DNA of 64,000 bases from an uncultured SAR116 cluster alpha proteobacterium (GTDB lineage: Bacteria; Pseudomonadota; Alphaproteobacteria; Puniceispirillales; Marisalimonadaceae): the NCBI GenBank assembly GCA_902517815.1, contig CABYED010000004.1, positions 1-64,000 of the forward strand, given 5' to 3'. Position 1 is the first letter of the stretch. Each line of letters opens with the position of its first letter. Under the pieces are notes generated by a model. That model did not search any database. It saw only the letters and a list, made by a program, of their open reading frames with translations, and was not told the DNA's origin. Both the position numbers and the translations under genes were made by a program. Shown here piece after piece: positions 20,406-29,311 of this stretch.

Positions 20406-20421
20406 TGTGACTTCTATCACT
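20406..20421 (+). promoter_or_regulatory. CRP-like site upstream of RTX gene 20486
   Basis: TGTGA-CTTCTA-TCACT; -10-like TATTAT at 20444-20449, centre-to--10 30.5 bp. Confidence 0.65.
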
Positions 20422-20485
20422 TTTATCTTTTAAAAATATAGTGTATTATTCTAAAATTAACTTGTTAACAAATTAGGTATATAAC

Positions 20486-23400
20486 ATGGCTCCTATTTCT
20501 GATTTCAGTTTAACCTTAGTAGATGGTGTGTTAAACTTATCTACAACTGACACAAGGTTTCATGATAGTGAAAATCAAATATATTTAGAGTTAAAAAATG
20601 TCCCGTATACAACCGGTACAGGGCAATATCTTGGTTTCTCTTCAGATGGAACTCAATCATATCAGTTACCTGATTATTTTAATTTACCTTTAAATATTCA
20701 AATTACTATAAATGACGATGATAATCCTTCAATAGAATCATATAATGATAGTGAGTTTTATTATAATATAAACACTACAAATGTTTTAAGCGAAGGTAAA
20801 TATTTAGATCCCACTGCTACCGATAGAGTAGTTTTTAGCATTGATGAAAGCACGGTTGCAATTCAAAATGTAAACGGTGAAAACTTTTTAAAAATTTCGG
20901 GAAAAATTGAGAATTATCAAAGTCTAGTAAGTGCTCACGGTCAATTAAATAAGATAGAGTTGATTGATTTTGAAGTTAGAAATGGCGATTATCCTACTAA
21001 TGAATATGACTTTAATATACATTCTCGTGAACCTGTCGATTCTAATAATGCTAGTGATCTTTTGGACTTATCCATTGCTATTCCAGATTATATTCCGAAT
21101 GGAAAAATAAATTTATCAAACATTAATCCACAATTTAGTTTTGAAAATAATACATGGCTATCCTCAGATACTGTAACAACAGGATCTATTGATTATGAAG
21201 GAAGAATTGGATCTGATATAATTGATCCATCTATTAATAGTTTAACTTACAGTCAGGGTGCAAGAGATTATCCTTCAATTATTATTGATGGCAACATAAC
21301 TGATGATATAGATTTAGATTATGCAGTTTTTGAAATAAAATGGCCCAAAACCAATGGTTTTAATGAATACGAAACTTTCATGCTGCCTTCAAATGCTATA
21401 GAAGAAAATGGAAATTTTTCTATAGAATATACGCCTAGGGATTGGTATTGGGATCAAGTAAATGGGGATTTATTCATTAACGCTGCAATGGCGTTTGATA
21501 GTTCAAATAATTATACTTTGTACAATAATGAAGCTATTAGCGGTTGGTTTGAAGCAGGTAACGAAACATGGTTACCTGTTTTTTATGAAGAATATGAATA
21601 TAATGATACAGAAGAATGGTATTTTAGATTTAATTTTGACAAATCATCAATTAGCAATGGTCATTTGTTTGATGTGAATCAAAATGGTGGGTCTTATGCA
21701 AATCTGACGGATGAAGATGTTTCATTTAATGGTATAGATATTCCTGCTAAAACAATTATTAATCCAGATGGGAGTATCGTTCAGCCATCAGATAATTTTT
21801 TTAATAACAATAATAATAGTTACGATGCCTCTGAAATTAGGATTATCTCTTCACTCGGAAATGATTATGTCAATTTAAGTGGAAGCCAACAAAATATCCA
21901 AGTAAAATGGTCACCTGGTAATGACACATTTATATTTGATTTAAATGAGGAAAAAAATTGGCAGAGCCCTGAATTTTCGGCTATAGGGGATTACCATAAT
22001 TTTGTAGACCGATTAAATGTTTCAAATCCAAATGGCCTTATTTTTAACAATAATAATGGACCAGCTTTAGAAGTTTTTTCTGATTACGGTAAAACGCTTG
22101 CTTTTAACATTCAGGAAATTGAAACGACTATATATGATGATACAATTATTGGCAGAGACAATTTTCAAGAGGATATTAGACTTTATAAAGGTAATGACAC
22201 TATCACCTCCGGTTATGGTTCTGATATAATAAGAACAAAGCCTAAGGATACGGATGCCAACTCTAATTTCTTTATTACAGATTACTCAAGCTATGACTCG
22301 ATTGAAATAAACGATGTTTCAGATTTAGATTTCAATAACTACTGGAATGATTTTGCAGTTTCTTATTCTGGGGGAAATACTCATATTGGTTTAACTTCAA
22401 ATGAGTATAATTTTACTAATGATAGTCTTTTTGAGATAGTTGGTGAAAAAAGTCTAAGGTATATCGAAGTAGTTAATGAAGGCGGTGGGGAACATAGAGT
22501 TGAATTTCAATTAGCAGATAATGATGATAATTACTCATTAAAAGAGTACACTTCAACAAATATTACAAATTTTTGGATATCAGATAATCGCGATAGTATC
22601 TATATAAAGGATTATGACCCTGGCCAATTAATTGGTATAGAGGAAGCCTATACTAGGTTTGGCATAACGGATATAAACTTCCTAAATTATGTATCTGTAG
22701 AACAAGATGCTGTCAATAATCTTACAAAGCTTTCAATAAACAATGGAACTGAGACTTTTAATAATTTTATTGTTATTGAGGGGATACATGATTTGCAAGG
22801 GCATGGTCTTGGTGGTGCTAGTCCAAATGATGCATATATAAGTTTTGGTTCTGACGAAACTTTAGGTACAGATAAATCTGATACATGGTTTGGTAACACT
22901 TATGAAAGTAATAATTTTGATGGTTTAGGCGGTGATGATGAATTAATTGGTGGTTGGGTAAATGATGTAATAATTGGTGGGTCTGGAGATGATAGAATTA
23001 GTGGTACTTTAGGCGCTAATGTTTTAGACGGAGGTGATGGGTTCGACACTTTGAGAGGACACACTGGTCAAAATTATCATATTAACCTTACTGACAACAC
23101 GCTTACATATTTAGAAAATGGTCATTTTAGTATTTATACCGGCGGCGTTCTTGAAGCCGCGGGTTTAAGCAAGAATGGGACTGATGTACTCCAAGTAGAT
23201 GCTTACTATAGAGTTTATGAATCAAGTGATTCGCCAGGTGATACTTTATTTCAAGAATTTGAAAAACCAAGTAATGGTCATTGGTCTAAAGTTGGAGAAG
23301 CTTTTATAGGTACAGGGGCAATAGACTCACTAACAGGTCTTAGTCCTTCTTATATCTTAAATTCCTGGGAAAGTGATAGTCTTTACAAAGAATTGCCAGA

Positions 23401-26400
23401 TGAATTTAATGCATCAGATGTTACGACTTTTTCTAATTTTGAAGAATTTGAAGGTAGTTTTCATGCATCTGGTGATTTAATTGATGGAAGGGATGCAACA
23501 CAAGGTTTAAGCATAATTGCAAATGACGGTCATGATACAGTTTATGGTTCAGCTTTTTCAGACACCATAAGTGATGGAGATGGAGATGACACCATTTACG
23601 GAATGGGTGGAGATGATATTTTTAAGGCAAATTCAGGTGGTGATACTTTTCATGGTGGTGCTGGTACAGATACATTAATTAGTGATTGGTCAAGGAGTTT
23701 ACCAGATGATTGGACAAAAGAAGATTATGGTGTAGTTAATCTTCAAGAAGCTACTAGTAGTAGTACTTACAATCCAACATCTAGTTTAAATGATATATTA
23801 ATATCTATCGAGAATTATTATCAGACAGGAACAAACGGTGCTAATTACATGGTTACTGGTTCTGATGCTAATAATATTTTAAGTACAAGTCTTGGTAATG
23901 ATATTATCGATGGTGGCGCTGGAAATGACAGGCTTTATGGTAATGAAGGCGATGATATTTTAAAAACAGGTTCTGGTGATGATAAACTTTATGGTGGAAG
24001 TGGAGATGATATCTTAGAAGCTACTGGTTCTGGGCATCAATATTTTAATGGTGGCGAAGGAAATGATACTTTTAAAGTTGATATTGATCAATATGCATTA
24101 CCTGATGGATTCATTTCCTTAACAAATCTCTCTTCAGGTTTTCACGGATCAAAGGCTAACCAAGATCATGCGTTAAACGACATTTTAGTAAATATAGAAA
24201 ATGTTGATTTGTCAGGGTCCTATGATGCTGAGATCATTGGTAATTACAAAGATAACGTCTTAATAAGTGGTTCTGGCAATGATGTTATTGCTGGTGGTTT
24301 AGGTAACGATATTATTGATGGCGGAAAAGGAAATGATGTTTATGTTCAAGAGGGAAGCTCTGATCAGTGGTCAATAAAATTTAATCAAAACTGGGAGTGG
24401 GCTAATTATACGCCAGAAACAATCCAATATACAGTAACAGTTGCACCAAAGTCTACTGGTTCTGGTAATGCTTATTATATTAATGGAATTGAAGCGCCTG
24501 AACTTACCTTTAAAGAAGGTAATACCTACATTTTTGATATTTCAGATCCTACTGTAGCTGCCCATCCTTTTGCATTCTCGGACGGTGTAGATGGATTACA
24601 TGGGACAGGTTCTAGTTATACGACCAATGTTACAAATAATGGAACCACAATAGAGATCACTATAGATGATAAAACACCTGATCTTCATTATTATTGTACA
24701 GCACATCCTGGCATGGGGTCTTCAGCTGAAGTTTCACTTATAAATTTAAATTTTGGAAATTTTATTTTAAGTAATGGTATCGATATCAATATTTTAAATG
24801 ATATAGAATCCATTCAATTTGATGACAAAACAACTGATTTGCACGGTGAAGATGGTGGCAGATCAAATTTTGTTAACACTGATGGCCAAGATGATTTTGC
24901 AGGCTCTTGGTGGGAAGATTACTTAGATTTATCAGCAGGTGGTTCAGTAACATCAGGTTTCATATTAGATACAAGTCTTGGTACTGTCTATGACAGCTTT
25001 GGAAATACAGATACATTTTCTTCTATAGAAACATTTGGTGGAACAAGTTTTGACGACATATTGTATGGAAGTAACACGGATGATTCAATTCCACAATGGT
25101 ATAATGCTCTTAATTTGAATCATGATAATTATGAGGCTTTTAAACCAGGTGATGGTACCGATACTATCGATGGTAGAGGTGGATATGATGAAGTAAATTA
25201 CACTGATTCTCCAAGTGGTATGACGATAGACCTTTCTCAATCAATAGTCACAGATGGTTGGGGAAATGATGATAAAATCGCCAATATTGAAGGAGTAGAA
25301 GCAACTCAACATGACGATATTATTGTAGGTACTTCTGGTAATAACTCTCTCGACGGTAGATTTGGAAATAACCAAATAGATGGTGGTGGCGGTTTTGACT
25401 ATGTTGAATATAACGGCCCTGGTAGAACAAATGTTGTTGCAGATTTATCTACTAATACCGTAACATTTGCAAAGTCTAGTGATACAAGTCAAACTTTCAC
25501 TGACACCCTCTCAAACATTGAAGGTGTAATAGGTTCTTCTAGCGATGATATCATCACAGGTAATGATCAAAATAATATACTTGAGGGTGCTAAAGGCAAT
25601 GATGTTATCCGTGGTGGTGAAGGTAATGATGTTCTAGTTACGGGTCACGGTGATGACGAATTATATGGTGATGGAGGAGATGATACTCTCATCACAGTTG
25701 GCTCAGGCACACAATTTTTTGATGGTGGTGATGGGACTGACACATTAGTTGTAGATACGAGTTATCTAACATCTTTAAATCCAGACTATTCAAATACAAT
25801 TGATATAAATTTAATTTCTGGAGATTTGGGGCAGCAAGGAAATCCGCAACTTAGAGACACGATAACTAATATTGAAAATGTTACTTATCAAGGACTTTTT
25901 GACGTTCGTATTTTTGGTAATGACCAAAGTAATATTATTTATGGTGATACAGGAAATGATAATATTAATGGTAAAGGCGGAGATGACTATTTATACGGTC
26001 GAGAAGGTGATGACACTATACTTATAGGTGGTTCAGGCAACGCTTACCTAGATGGTGGGGAGGGTATAGATACATTTAGGGTTGGTCTGCAAAACATGGA
26101 CTGGCCTAAAACTGATGATCCTAATAATTTAGTAAATTATAAATATACTGTTGATTTAGAACAAGAAATTGCAGGTAATGACACCGTAGTCAACTTTGAA
26201 AATGTTGATTATTTTGGTGAATACGATTCTGAAATAACTGGTGATGAAAAGGATAACGTTATCTCTTCTAGTTCTGGGGATGATGTCCTTAGAGGTGGTG
26301 CAGGTAATGACACTTTAAATGCTGGTGCAGGGAATGATTTTCTTTACGGTGAAGAAGGTGATGATATTTTAATACTTGGTGGTTCTGGTTATACAGTATT

Positions 26401-29089
26401 TGACGGTGGAGAGGGGGTTGACACTGTTATTGTTGATACTTTTTCTTCAAGAGAATACGGCATAATTGTCGATTTTAAAGATGGTTCTTTTAGATCTGAT
26501 TCTGAGATTATTGATCCAAGATATGACAGATTTACTAATGTTGAAAACCTCGAAATAATAAATACAGATAATGATGTTATGATGACTGGTGATGATAATG
26601 ACAACATTCTTACCACAGATGGAGGTAATGATGTTATTGATGGTGGAGCAGGTGATGATACACTTAATGCTGGTTCAGGTGATGATCATTTAATTGGTGG
26701 TGAAGGTAATGATATTCTTGTACTTGGTGGGTCTGGAGATTCAATTCTTGATGGTGGAGCAGGTATTGATACATTCAAATTAGATTTATCAAATTGGACA
26801 CCTTCAATAGAAACTTATCCTGATCCATTTAATTATGACAATAATAACGGATTTGTTTATAAAGTTAATCTAGAAGAACAATTTGCTGGTTCTAAATACG
26901 ATCCTAATGCTAAGAATAATGATACGTTAATTGATATTGAAAACGTTGATTACTCTGGTCCTTATAATGCTGAATTGACTGGTGATATAAAGGATAACGT
27001 CATCATTGGTGGTTCAGGAGATGATATTCTGACTGGTGGTATTGGTAATGATACCTTAATGACCGGAGCTGGTGATGATGAGGTTTTTGGCGGTGAAGGT
27101 GATGATATTATTATTCAAAATGGATCAGGAGTGCAACATTATGACGGCGGTGAAGGGTTAGACACCTATGTTGTAGACCTTGAAAGTGAAAACTGGCCTA
27201 ATGCATTTGCTGACGACTTTATTGTTGAGGTAAATTTGGTAACCGGGTTTTCAGGAGTTCACCTCAATCATGATCATCCTCTGAATGATACCTTAGTGAA
27301 TATGGAAAATATTACATTGAAAGGTGATGTTAATTCAGTACTCATCGGGGATAATAACGATAATATAATTAACGGTGGATCTGGTGACGACATTCTTCGT
27401 GGCGGTGCAGGCAAAGATATATTGAAATCAGGTTTCGGTAATGACTATGTATATGGTGACCAGGGTAATGATGTATTAATATTAAATGGATCAGGAACAC
27501 AGGCATTTGACGGCGGAGAAGGTATTGATACCTTTAAAATTGATCACTTAAGTTGGACAAGTTCATTAAATCCTAATTATGATCAAATTATAGAAATTGA
27601 TTTAGTCAATGGCATTAGTGGTCAAAAAGACAATACATCATTAAGAGACACTCTAACAAATATAGAGCACATTATCTATGAAGGATCAGTAGACGTTGAG
27701 ATGACTGGTGATGGAAATAATAATATTATCAAATCTGATGCTGGTAGCGATATTCTCCGTGGCGGTGATGGAAATGATGTCTTAAAGTCAGGCGATGGCA
27801 ACGACACTATTTACGGTGATAATGGTGACGATATCTTAATACTCACCGGATCTGGAGAGCAGACATTTAATGGCGGTGAAGGTATTGATACCTTTAAAAT
27901 TGATCATTCGAATTGGACGGGCACGTTAGATCCAGGCTACGACCAAATAATAGAGATTGATTTATTCAATGGCATTAGTGGTCAAAAAGACAATCCGTCA
28001 TTGAGAGATACCCTCATAAAAATAGAAAATATCTCATATAAGGGACAAACAAATGTTGAGATGACAGGTAACTCTGGTAACAACATTATAAGGTCTGCTG
28101 CTGGTGACGATTCTATTAATGCGATGGATGGAGATGACTTCATAAATTCAGGGCGTGGCTTTGATACAATAATTACAGGAAGCGGTTCTGATACAATTTT
28201 GTTAAGACCTGAACAGGCAAGTTACACGATTGAGACAACCAAAACCATTGTTGATTTTGTAAAAGGAGAAGATCTATTAGCTTTAGAAGGTATAAGTTTT
28301 GAGGAAATATCTATAAATCAAGGTACAATGGATTTCTCTTCACACGTCATTTTAAGTACTACTGATACGGCAGGTGTGATTTCTTATTTAGGTATTTTAG
28401 AAAATTTAAATGCAAGTGATCTAGATATTAATGACTTTATAGAAAATCCTTTTGCAAAAAAAGAACTTACAACCTCTATAGAAAAATGGGGTGGAAGTGG
28501 ATCATCATGGCTAGACGGTCCTGTTATGAAGCTTCAAAGTATGGATATAGCTAGTGATGAAATAGATTTGTCACCTAAAGCTGATACACCTGGTCATAAA
28601 CACAAGCCAGACATGGATAAGGGTACTTATGAACTTCGTGTAGAGCATGACCAAAACACAGATGGGGCTATTAACATAGATGATGTTATGGGTGTTCTAT
28701 CTCTATCAAGAGGCTTAACACAAACAACAAGTGATGAGCATAAGCTAGCAGCAGACTGGAACGGTGATGGTCTTATTAATATAGATGATGTTATGGGTGT
28801 CTTATCAAGATCAAGAGGTATGGTAAGAGATGATGAGTGGCGTTTTTACGATAAGGACAGTAATACAAGCTTGTGGGATAAAGCTACTAAAACCAATAAG
28901 ATGGATATTGTCTTAGAAGACGATAAGGATATAGAGTTATCAGCTATATTGAGGGGTGATGTAAATGGATCATATAAAGCAGACCAGCATGACAGGCCTG
29001 ATCCATCATCTGCACCTACACCTAATCCTGCACCATTGCCACTAAACAATGATGATGAGTTACTAACAATCAATCCCGATATTGTGTAG
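20486..29089 (+). CDS. Giant RTX repeat protein (2867 aa), probable T1SS substrate
   Basis: Many GGxGxDxLxGG nonapeptides (e.g. GNDIIDGGAGNDRLYGNEGDD); embedded cupredoxin-like domain; dockerin-like C-terminal region. Confidence 0.9.
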   Translation: MAPISDFSLTLVDGVLNLSTTDTRFHDSENQIYLELKNVPYTTGTGQYLGFSSDGTQSYQLPDYFNLPLNIQITINDDDNPSIESYNDSEFYYNINTTNVLSEGKYLDPTATDRVVFSIDESTVAIQNVNGENFLKISGKIENYQSLVSAHGQLNKIELIDFEVRNGDYPTNEYDFNIHSREPVDSNNASDLLDLSIAIPDYIPNGKINLSNINPQFSFENNTWLSSDTVTTGSIDYEGRIGSDIIDPSINSLTYSQGARDYPSIIIDGNITDDIDLDYAVFEIKWPKTNGFNEYETFMLPSNAIEENGNFSIEYTPRDWYWDQVNGDLFINAAMAFDSSNNYTLYNNEAISGWFEAGNETWLPVFYEEYEYNDTEEWYFRFNFDKSSISNGHLFDVNQNGGSYANLTDEDVSFNGIDIPAKTIINPDGSIVQPSDNFFNNNNNSYDASEIRIISSLGNDYVNLSGSQQNIQVKWSPGNDTFIFDLNEEKNWQSPEFSAIGDYHNFVDRLNVSNPNGLIFNNNNGPALEVFSDYGKTLAFNIQEIETTIYDDTIIGRDNFQEDIRLYKGNDTITSGYGSDIIRTKPKDTDANSNFFITDYSSYDSIEINDVSDLDFNNYWNDFAVSYSGGNTHIGLTSNEYNFTNDSLFEIVGEKSLRYIEVVNEGGGEHRVEFQLADNDDNYSLKEYTSTNITNFWISDNRDSIYIKDYDPGQLIGIEEAYTRFGITDINFLNYVSVEQDAVNNLTKLSINNGTETFNNFIVIEGIHDLQGHGLGGASPNDAYISFGSDETLGTDKSDTWFGNTYESNNFDGLGGDDELIGGWVNDVIIGGSGDDRISGTLGANVLDGGDGFDTLRGHTGQNYHINLTDNTLTYLENGHFSIYTGGVLEAAGLSKNGTDVLQVDAYYRVYESSDSPGDTLFQEFEKPSNGHWSKVGEAFIGTGAIDSLTGLSPSYILNSWESDSLYKELPDEFNASDVTTFSNFEEFEGSFHASGDLIDGRDATQGLSIIANDGHDTVYGSAFSDTISDGDGDDTIYGMGGDDIFKANSGGDTFHGGAGTDTLISDWSRSLPDDWTKEDYGVVNLQEATSSSTYNPTSSLNDILISIENYYQTGTNGANYMVTGSDANNILSTSLGNDIIDGGAGNDRLYGNEGDDILKTGSGDDKLYGGSGDDILEATGSGHQYFNGGEGNDTFKVDIDQYALPDGFISLTNLSSGFHGSKANQDHALNDILVNIENVDLSGSYDAEIIGNYKDNVLISGSGNDVIAGGLGNDIIDGGKGNDVYVQEGSSDQWSIKFNQNWEWANYTPETIQYTVTVAPKSTGSGNAYYINGIEAPELTFKEGNTYIFDISDPTVAAHPFAFSDGVDGLHGTGSSYTTNVTNNGTTIEITIDDKTPDLHYYCTAHPGMGSSAEVSLINLNFGNFILSNGIDINILNDIESIQFDDKTTDLHGEDGGRSNFVNTDGQDDFAGSWWEDYLDLSAGGSVTSGFILDTSLGTVYDSFGNTDTFSSIETFGGTSFDDILYGSNTDDSIPQWYNALNLNHDNYEAFKPGDGTDTIDGRGGYDEVNYTDSPSGMTIDLSQSIVTDGWGNDDKIANIEGVEATQHDDIIVGTSGNNSLDGRFGNNQIDGGGGFDYVEYNGPGRTNVVADLSTNTVTFAKSSDTSQTFTDTLSNIEGVIGSSSDDIITGNDQNNILEGAKGNDVIRGGEGNDVLVTGHGDDELYGDGGDDTLITVGSGTQFFDGGDGTDTLVVDTSYLTSLNPDYSNTIDINLISGDLGQQGNPQLRDTITNIENVTYQGLFDVRIFGNDQSNIIYGDTGNDNINGKGGDDYLYGREGDDTILIGGSGNAYLDGGEGIDTFRVGLQNMDWPKTDDPNNLVNYKYTVDLEQEIAGNDTVVNFENVDYFGEYDSEITGDEKDNVISSSSGDDVLRGGAGNDTLNAGAGNDFLYGEEGDDILILGGSGYTVFDGGEGVDTVIVDTFSSREYGIIVDFKDGSFRSDSEIIDPRYDRFTNVENLEIINTDNDVMMTGDDNDNILTTDGGNDVIDGGAGDDTLNAGSGDDHLIGGEGNDILVLGGSGDSILDGGAGIDTFKLDLSNWTPSIETYPDPFNYDNNNGFVYKVNLEEQFAGSKYDPNAKNNDTLIDIENVDYSGPYNAELTGDIKDNVIIGGSGDDILTGGIGNDTLMTGAGDDEVFGGEGDDIIIQNGSGVQHYDGGEGLDTYVVDLESENWPNAFADDFIVEVNLVTGFSGVHLNHDHPLNDTLVNMENITLKGDVNSVLIGDNNDNIINGGSGDDILRGGAGKDILKSGFGNDYVYGDQGNDVLILNGSGTQAFDGGEGIDTFKIDHLSWTSSLNPNYDQIIEIDLVNGISGQKDNTSLRDTLTNIEHIIYEGSVDVEMTGDGNNNIIKSDAGSDILRGGDGNDVLKSGDGNDTIYGDNGDDILILTGSGEQTFNGGEGIDTFKIDHSNWTGTLDPGYDQIIEIDLFNGISGQKDNPSLRDTLIKIENISYKGQTNVEMTGNSGNNIIRSAAGDDSINAMDGDDFINSGRGFDTIITGSGSDTILLRPEQASYTIETTKTIVDFVKGEDLLALEGISFEEISINQGTMDFSSHVILSTTDTAGVISYLGILENLNASDLDINDFIENPFAKKELTTSIEKWGGSGSSWLDGPVMKLQSMDIASDEIDLSPKADTPGHKHKPDMDKGTYELRVEHDQNTDGAINIDDVMGVLSLSRGLTQTTSDEHKLAADWNGDGLINIDDVMGVLSRSRGMVRDDEWRFYDKDSNTSLWDKATKTNKMDIVLEDDKDIELSAILRGDVNGSYKADQHDRPDPSSAPTPNPAPLPLNNDDELLTINPDIV
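24428..24741 (+). other. Cupredoxin-like domain embedded in RTX protein
   Basis: YTVTVAPK...TYIFDISDPTVAAHPFAFSDG...DLHYYCTAHPGMGSSAEVSL: His plus C-x2-H-x2-M ligand pattern. Confidence 0.7.
25540..28180 (+). repeat. Seven of eight degenerate ~130-aa RTX modules (another at ~23.9-24.3 kb)
   Basis: Recurring GSGxxxFDGGEGxDTFxVD...DTLxNIENVxYxGxxDxEMTGDxxDNII; eight GSGxxxxxGGxG cores counted. Confidence 0.75.
28592..29089 (+). repeat. Dockerin-like C-terminal module, copy A
   Basis: GHKHKPDMDKGTYELRVEHDQNTDGAINIDDVMGVLSLSRG...DWNGDGLINIDDVMGVLSRSRG...DDELLTINPDIV; near-identical to copy B. Confidence 0.85.
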
Positions 29090-29239
29090 TTTGTAAAAGT
29101 TATAAGGTTTAAATCACGTATTCAAAAAATTAAACGCAAAAAAATATTAATATTTGATAATTGTAAAAGTATTAATTTTATTGTAGTGTAAATATGTGAT
29201 TCTATAAGTTACAAAAAAGTTTAATTTTTTTTATAATCT

Positions 29240-29255
29240 TGTGATTTTGATCACA
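29240..29255 (+). promoter_or_regulatory. CRP-like site upstream of RTX gene 29312
   Basis: TGTGA-TTTTGA-TCACA, perfect half-sites; -10 not clear at class II spacing. Confidence 0.65.
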
Positions 29256-29311
29256 TATTTAATTACTTTACTATGTTAAGTTATTATTATTAAATATATT
29301 AGGAGATTTCT

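Noticed and set aside
20000-20480. tRNA/rRNA or insertion-sequence remnants in the 500-bp intergenic region before the first RTX gene
   Set aside because: No cloverleaf, transposase fragment or terminal inverted repeats recognised; only AT-rich sequence and the CRP-like promoter.
29195-29215. TATGTGATTCTATAAGTTACA as a second CRP-like site before 29312
   Set aside because: Only one good half-site, with wrong spacing to the second.
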